NCBI RefSeq assembly: GCF_900103875.1
Contig: NZ_LT629705.1
Location: 4,349,001-4,413,000 of the forward strand
From: Pseudomonas arsenicoxydans
GTDB lineage: Bacteria > Pseudomonadota > Gammaproteobacteria > Pseudomonadales > Pseudomonadaceae
Direction: 5' to 3'
DNA length: 64,000 nt
A program made the translations under genes and the position numbers. The notes beneath the pieces were generated by a model that saw only the letters and a list, made by a program, of their open reading frames with translations, made no database searches and was not told where the DNA came from. This document shows positions 60,182 to 64,000 of the stretch, in pieces. Each line of letters opens with the position of its first letter. Positions within the stretch are counted from its first letter, which is position 1.

Positions 60182-61135
60182 TCATTCGCCCATGATGGGC
60201 GCCAGTGCGACCTGAATCCTGGACATCTGGGCCGGTGTTGTCATCGCCGTCAGCAGCCGGCCAAAGTGTGGATGCCGGACCCCCGAGACAATGTATTGCC
60301 AGCGATAGGCGCTGAGGATGCAGGCCTTGATTTGCGCTGTCTCGGCAACGCTGAATGAGGGCGAGACATTTCGCACGAAGTAGTCGGCATCGACGGCCGC
60401 TTGCGCTTGCAGGATGGTGTCGACGGCGGCCACCAGCGCAATCAGATCGTCCACTGCCTGGTCACGCTCGGCGGGCGAGAGTTTCGCGTGTTCGGCCTTC
60501 CACTCCAGCTCATCGAGCACGACGTGGCGACTTTCATCCTTCCAGTGAAATTTGAAGACGTCCTTGAACAGTGGGCACAACTCTTCGCGCGGGGCGATGC
60601 TTTGTGCGTAATGCGCCTGAACAAACAGTTCGATATGACAGGTCAGCGCCAGCACTGACCAAGTGCTGGCCGCAAGGACCGAGCGCGCCACCTCGTTTGG
60701 ATCGGCCACTTGGCGGTATCCGGCGGGCAAATGCGCACCCAGCATTGTCTCGATGCGCCGGAACAGCTCCTGGTGCTTGATCTCGTCGTTGGAAAAGCGC
60801 ACCAGTGCTTCAAGTGCCAGTTGATCCTCAAAGACATGGGCCCGACCTTGATCGAGCATTTTGGCACTGATAAAACGCTCCACCAGGCCAAAGAGATATG
60901 CATAGGTTCGGCCCTGAATCTGACTGAGCAGGCGGGCCTCGTCTGGGGCGAGAAAGGTCAGGCGGTCGACTTGCGAAAGTCCATCGGGCAAGAATTTTCG
61001 CGAGAAGTCGAAGCGACGGTCTTGCAGCAAATCGCGATCGATCTGCCATTCCGCCTTCTTCGATGATCTGACGAGTTGAGCATAACGGGCGGCGTTGCCC
61101 GAATTTGAGCGGGGTACGGTTGCGACGCTGTTCAT
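60182..61135 (-). CDS. Ferritin-like diiron protein (AurF-like oxygenase candidate)
   Basis: This 317-residue all-helical protein shows a ferritin-like ligand set: E86, E118-x-x-H121 (in NDEIKHQ), E169 and E201-x-x-H204 (in KDESRHV). Members of this broad fold include AurF-like N-oxygenases and membrane-lipid desaturase-like enzymes; which reaction applies is unknown. GGAG precedes the ATG at good spacing. It is divergent from a cupin-AraC regulator, 198 bp away, which probably controls it. Confidence 0.8.
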   Translation of the reverse strand: MNSVATVPRSNSGNAARYAQLVRSSKKAEWQIDRDLLQDRRFDFSRKFLPDGLSQVDRLTFLAPDEARLLSQIQGRTYAYLFGLVERFISAKMLDQGRAHVFEDQLALEALVRFSNDEIKHQELFRRIETMLGAHLPAGYRQVADPNEVARSVLAASTWSVLALTCHIELFVQAHYAQSIAPREELCPLFKDVFKFHWKDESRHVVLDELEWKAEHAKLSPAERDQAVDDLIALVAAVDTILQAQAAVDADYFVRNVSPSFSVAETAQIKACILSAYRWQYIVSGVRHPHFGRLLTAMTTPAQMSRIQVALAPIMGE

Positions 61136-61333
61136 ATCGATCTCCTGCTTCCCGGATCAAGTAGCAAAGGGCCGTTTCAGCCAACATCGGAGCCGATGAC
61201 CGTCTGTGAAGACTCTCAGGGCTAGCCTGATCATCGGGTCCGCGTTGGTGCTAATCTAGGCCTCGCCGTTCTGGCGAAGAATGCCCGGGGCGCCTGATTG
61301 CATGCTCCAGGCTCCGGAAGAGAGGGCGGGCAA

Positions 61334-62290
61334 GTGTTGGATGCGCTTTCTGATGTCTTGCGTGTGATTCGGCTGTCGGGAGGGGTTTTTCTCGAGGCGG
61401 AGTTCACTGCGCCCTGGTGCCTCAACGGAAGAATCTCCGCCGACGATTGCAAGCCGTTCGTGGCGGCACCCAGGCACATCATTGCGTCGCATTTTGTCGC
61501 CTCGGGGCACATGCAATTACGCATCGATGGGGAGGCGCCCATCGATGTGCGGGCAGGCGAACTCATTCTGCTTCCTCGCAATGACATTCATTGCTTTGGC
61601 AGTGACCTGGGCATTGCGCCCCTGTCGGCGAGCGACATTATCCAACCGCCGGAAGTGGGTGGCATTTCACGAATCAAGTGCGGCGGGGGCGGCGACGCAA
61701 CGCATTTGTTGTGCGGATTCCTCGGTTCTGAAACCCCCTTCAGCCCGTTACTTTCATCGTTGCCATCCTTATTGAAACTGGACGTTCGCTCGACGGCGTT
61801 GGGCGCCTGGATCGAAAGCTCATTTCGTTTCGCGGTGAGTGAGATCGCAGCGGGGCGGGTGGGCTCGACAACGGTCATCACCAAGCTATCAGAGTTGCTC
61901 TTCGTCGAAGCCGTCAGCCAGTATGTCGCCAGCCTCCCGGCTGAGCGACGCGGGTGGCTGTCGGGTTTGCGAGATCCGCATATCGGGCGCGCACTGGCGC
62001 TGCTCCATGCTCGTCCAACCGACGGCTGGACCGCAGAAGCCCTGGCGCAGGAAGTGGGCATGTCGCGCTCTGTGTTCGCAGAGCGATTCACCGCATTGGT
62101 CGGTCAGCCACCGATGCAATACCTGACGCTGTGGCGAATGCATGTGGCGGCTCAACAGTTGCGCGAAGGTCGAGGTAACGTGGCGCAGATTGGCTTTTCA
62201 GTGGGCTACGAATCCGAAGCCGCGTTCAGTCGTGCCTTCAAACGCCAGTTCGGCACATCCCCTGGCACTTGGCGCAAACAACCCGTATGA
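61334..62290 (+). CDS. AraC family regulator with N-terminal cupin domain
   Basis: This 318-residue regulator starts LDALSDVLRVIRLSGGVFLEAEFTAPW, the usual opening of the cupin-6-type AraC group, has a cupin region with AGELILLPRNDIHCFG and a C-terminal double HTH (DGWTAEALAQEVGMSRSVFAERF; VAQIGFSVGYESEAAFSRAF). The GTG at 61334 is chosen because GAGGG precedes it; TTG 61337 is possible. A longer frame from 61298 is less likely. It is divergent from the diiron-protein gene. Confidence 0.9.
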   Translation: MLDALSDVLRVIRLSGGVFLEAEFTAPWCLNGRISADDCKPFVAAPRHIIASHFVASGHMQLRIDGEAPIDVRAGELILLPRNDIHCFGSDLGIAPLSASDIIQPPEVGGISRIKCGGGGDATHLLCGFLGSETPFSPLLSSLPSLLKLDVRSTALGAWIESSFRFAVSEIAAGRVGSTTVITKLSELLFVEAVSQYVASLPAERRGWLSGLRDPHIGRALALLHARPTDGWTAEALAQEVGMSRSVFAERFTALVGQPPMQYLTLWRMHVAAQQLREGRGNVAQIGFSVGYESEAAFSRAFKRQFGTSPGTWRKQPV

Positions 62291-62389
62291 GAGGGCGCGG
62301 GCGCTTTACCCTTGCGCCCGCACCAAGCATCATGGCCGCCCGCACTCCTGCCAAAGGTGGCGGACTTTCGTGGTGAAAAGGACCTGCAG

Positions 62390-63085
62390 TTGAACGAACA
62401 CACATTATCCATGCGCCTGGAGCGGGTGGCTGCGCATGTGCCAACCGGTGCGCGCCTGGCCGATATCGGCTCGGATCACGCCTATTTGCCGGTTGCATTG
62501 ATGCGCCGTGGGGCCATCGCCGCAGCGGTGGCGGGCGAGGTGGCATTGACGCCGTACCTCTCGGCCGAACGTACCGTCAGCGAGAGCGGTCAGGACCTGC
62601 GGATTACCGTGCGCCTGGCCGATGGCCTCGCGGCGATCAAGCCCGAAGACGCAATCACTGCGATCAGCCTCTGCGGCATGGGTGGCGAGACGATCCGCGA
62701 CATTCTCGAGCGCGGCAAGGCGCACCTGAGTGGCCACGAGCGTCTGATCCTGCAGCCCAACGGCGGCGAGCAACCCCTGCGCCATTGGCTGATGGACAAT
62801 GGTTACCGCATCCTTTGTGAGGAAGTGCTGCGGGAAAACCGTTTCGACTATGAAATCATCGTCGCCGAGCTTGACGGGCCGGTGGTGTACAGCGAACAGG
62901 AACTGTACTTCGGGCCGTTGCAGATGCAGGCCCGCAGCCCGGCGTTCCTGGTCAAGTGGCAGCGCCGGCTGCATCAGAAGCAAAAGACCCTGGGCGAATT
63001 CGCCCGTGCGGGGCAGGCCGTGCCCGAAGAGAAGGTGCAGGATGTTGCGCGGCAGGCCCGCTGGATCACCGAACTGCTGGCTTGA
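62390..63085 (+). CDS. trmK: tRNA (adenine-22-N1)-methyltransferase, TrmK family
   Basis: This 231-residue SAM-dependent enzyme has motif ADIGSDHAYLPVAL at the N-terminus, GMGGETIRDIL and LQPNGGEQPLRHWL, which are hallmarks of TrmK. It would methylate adenine 22 of tRNA. The start is a TTG at 62390, with AAGGA eight bases upstream; the longer frame from 62312 has no support. Confidence 0.87.
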   Translation: MNEHTLSMRLERVAAHVPTGARLADIGSDHAYLPVALMRRGAIAAAVAGEVALTPYLSAERTVSESGQDLRITVRLADGLAAIKPEDAITAISLCGMGGETIRDILERGKAHLSGHERLILQPNGGEQPLRHWLMDNGYRILCEEVLRENRFDYEIIVAELDGPVVYSEQELYFGPLQMQARSPAFLVKWQRRLHQKQKTLGEFARAGQAVPEEKVQDVARQARWITELLA

Positions 63086-63134
63086 TTCCGGGCCCGCCAT
63101 GAACGTCATGACGCACTTCGACCGTTGACGGCAA

Positions 63135-64000
63135 TCATTCGATATCCACGATTACTTTGCCTGCCGCCTTGCCTGCAGCAACCAGTGCATGAGCCTCATT
63201 GACGGTGCCGAGGGTAAAGCGTCGTTCGTCCAGCAGCACCCGCAGTTGTCCTGCTTCAGCCATGGCGCTGGCTTGAGCGAGAATTTCGGCATGGTGCTTG
63301 CGACCTTTGCCGGTAATCAAAGGCAGCAGGGTGAACACTCCGGAATAGGTGGCACCGCGGAACGATAACGGCGCAAGTGAGTGTTCACCCCAGCCGAGGC
63401 AACTGACGACGTGGCCCGTGTACACTTTTGCCACTGCGAATGAGGCATCCAGTGTCGCGCCGCCGACGGTGTCATACACGATGTCAAAACCTTCGCCGTC
63501 GGTGTATTGCTCAAGATATTCCGCAGGCTTGCGGGCTCGGTAATCAATGGCGGTGGCCCCCAGGCTTTCGATGACCTCACGGCTATCGGCACTCCCGGTG
63601 GCAAAGACGTGTGCCCCACGCGCCTTGGCGATCTGAACCGCCATATGCCCGACACCTCCCGCACCGCCGTGTACCAGAACACGCTGCCCGGCCCGGACAT
63701 TGGCCCGGTCGACCAATCCCTCCCACGCCGTGATGAAGATCAGCGGCAGCGCGGCGGCTTCGCGCATGCTCAGGTTTTGCGGCTTGCGTGCCAACAGGTC
63801 GGCATCGACAGCGATGTACTGCGCCAGCGAACCCTGGTGGCCGCCGATACCCCCGGCCATGCCGAAGACTTCGTCACCGACGGCGAACTGAGTGACGCCG
63901 GTCCCGACTGCTTCGACGACACCGGCCAGGTCCATCCCCAAAACAGCCGGCAACGGTTGGCGGGCATGCAGTCCCTGACCGTTACTGATCTTGGTATCCA
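63135..64000 (-). CDS. Zinc-type alcohol dehydrogenase/quinone oxidoreductase, 5' end cut off
   Basis: The open frame runs to the window edge (visible 288 residues). It has GMDLAGVVEAVG, the nucleotide-binding HGGAGGVGHMAVQIAKARG and the DTVGGATLDAS region of the MDR quinone-oxidoreductase branch, with no structural zinc cysteines visible. It reduces quinones or enals with NADPH in related proteins. The N-terminus lies beyond 64000. It is convergent with trmK. Confidence 0.9.
   Translation of the reverse strand, partial: DTKISNGQGLHARQPLPAVLGMDLAGVVEAVGTGVTQFAVGDEVFGMAGGIGGHQGSLAQYIAVDADLLARKPQNLSMREAAALPLIFITAWEGLVDRANVRAGQRVLVHGGAGGVGHMAVQIAKARGAHVFATGSADSREVIESLGATAIDYRARKPAEYLEQYTDGEGFDIVYDTVGGATLDASFAVAKVYTGHVVSCLGWGEHSLAPLSFRGATYSGVFTLLPLITGKGRKHHAEILAQASAMAEAGQLRVLLDERRFTLGTVNEAHALVAAGKAAGKVIVDIE

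Overview
The window is a gene-dense, roughly 60% G+C chromosomal segment that reads as a fluorescent Pseudomonas (P. fluorescens group). The grounds are the protein content (complete arn operon with its own ugd, PqiABC with two short PqiA genes, CstA/YbdD, NodT-type efflux), REP/REPIN palindromes with the core GCGGGCAAGCCCGC, and a second hairpin family built on GATCGTTCCCACGC. No rRNA, tRNA, CRISPR array, prophage or intact insertion sequence was seen. All calls come from reading the sequence and remembered family features; no database search was run.

Region 1 (1-8972) is a one-strand catabolic cluster with a divergent LysR regulator. It holds an argininosuccinate-lyase-type enzyme, a polar amino-acid ABC importer, two CE4 deacetylase-fold hydrolases, an MmgE/PrpD protein and the start of an MFS transporter. 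Three gaps of about 150 bp, each with a REPIN, split it into modules. The lyase plus PrpD-family pairing resembles aminopolycarboxylate (iminodisuccinate/EDDS-type) degradation, so the substrate may be an N-substituted aspartate or a related compound (inference).

Region 2 (9024-28634) centres on lipid A and envelope sugar modification: arnBCADTEF-ugd plus an extra polytopic glycosyltransferase, nine genes overlapping end to end. After an orphan tyrosine recombinase and a Fur-box-preceded ferric ABC importer come a second arnT, another ArnT-like transferase and an Ais-like phosphatase. Region 3 (28852-32318) is a pqiA-pqiA-pqiB-pqiC operon for envelope lipid transport.

Region 4 (32532-37503) is an amine-utilisation unit: glutamine-synthetase-like gamma-glutamyl-amine ligase, PotF-like binding protein and FAD amine oxidase, with a divergent AraC regulator strikingly like EutR. 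Region 5 (37527-44081) has a large MscS-family channel, a small exported protein and a tripartite efflux system (DUF2955/HlyD/NodT). Region 6 (44246-48842) has a Cache-domain histidine kinase and NarL-type regulator divergent from cstA-ybdD. An 1.16-kb non-coding block (48843-50001) follows, carrying a large inverted repeat with a nested hairpin element and several hexamer tracts.

Region 7 (50002-56348) holds a FadL-type porin and a second barrel-like outer-membrane protein convergent with a PPIase - HupE/UreJ - DUF3604 operon. The DUF3604 protein shows a PHP-like set of metal ligands. This poorly characterised envelope system is the strongest candidate for new biology, together with the lyase/PrpD/CE4 cluster. 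Region 8 (56729-64000) holds a dual-GAF GGDEF-EAL protein, a MAPEG protein, a ferritin-like diiron protein divergent from a cupin-AraC regulator, a TrmK-type tRNA methyltransferase and a truncated quinone-oxidoreductase-type dehydrogenase.
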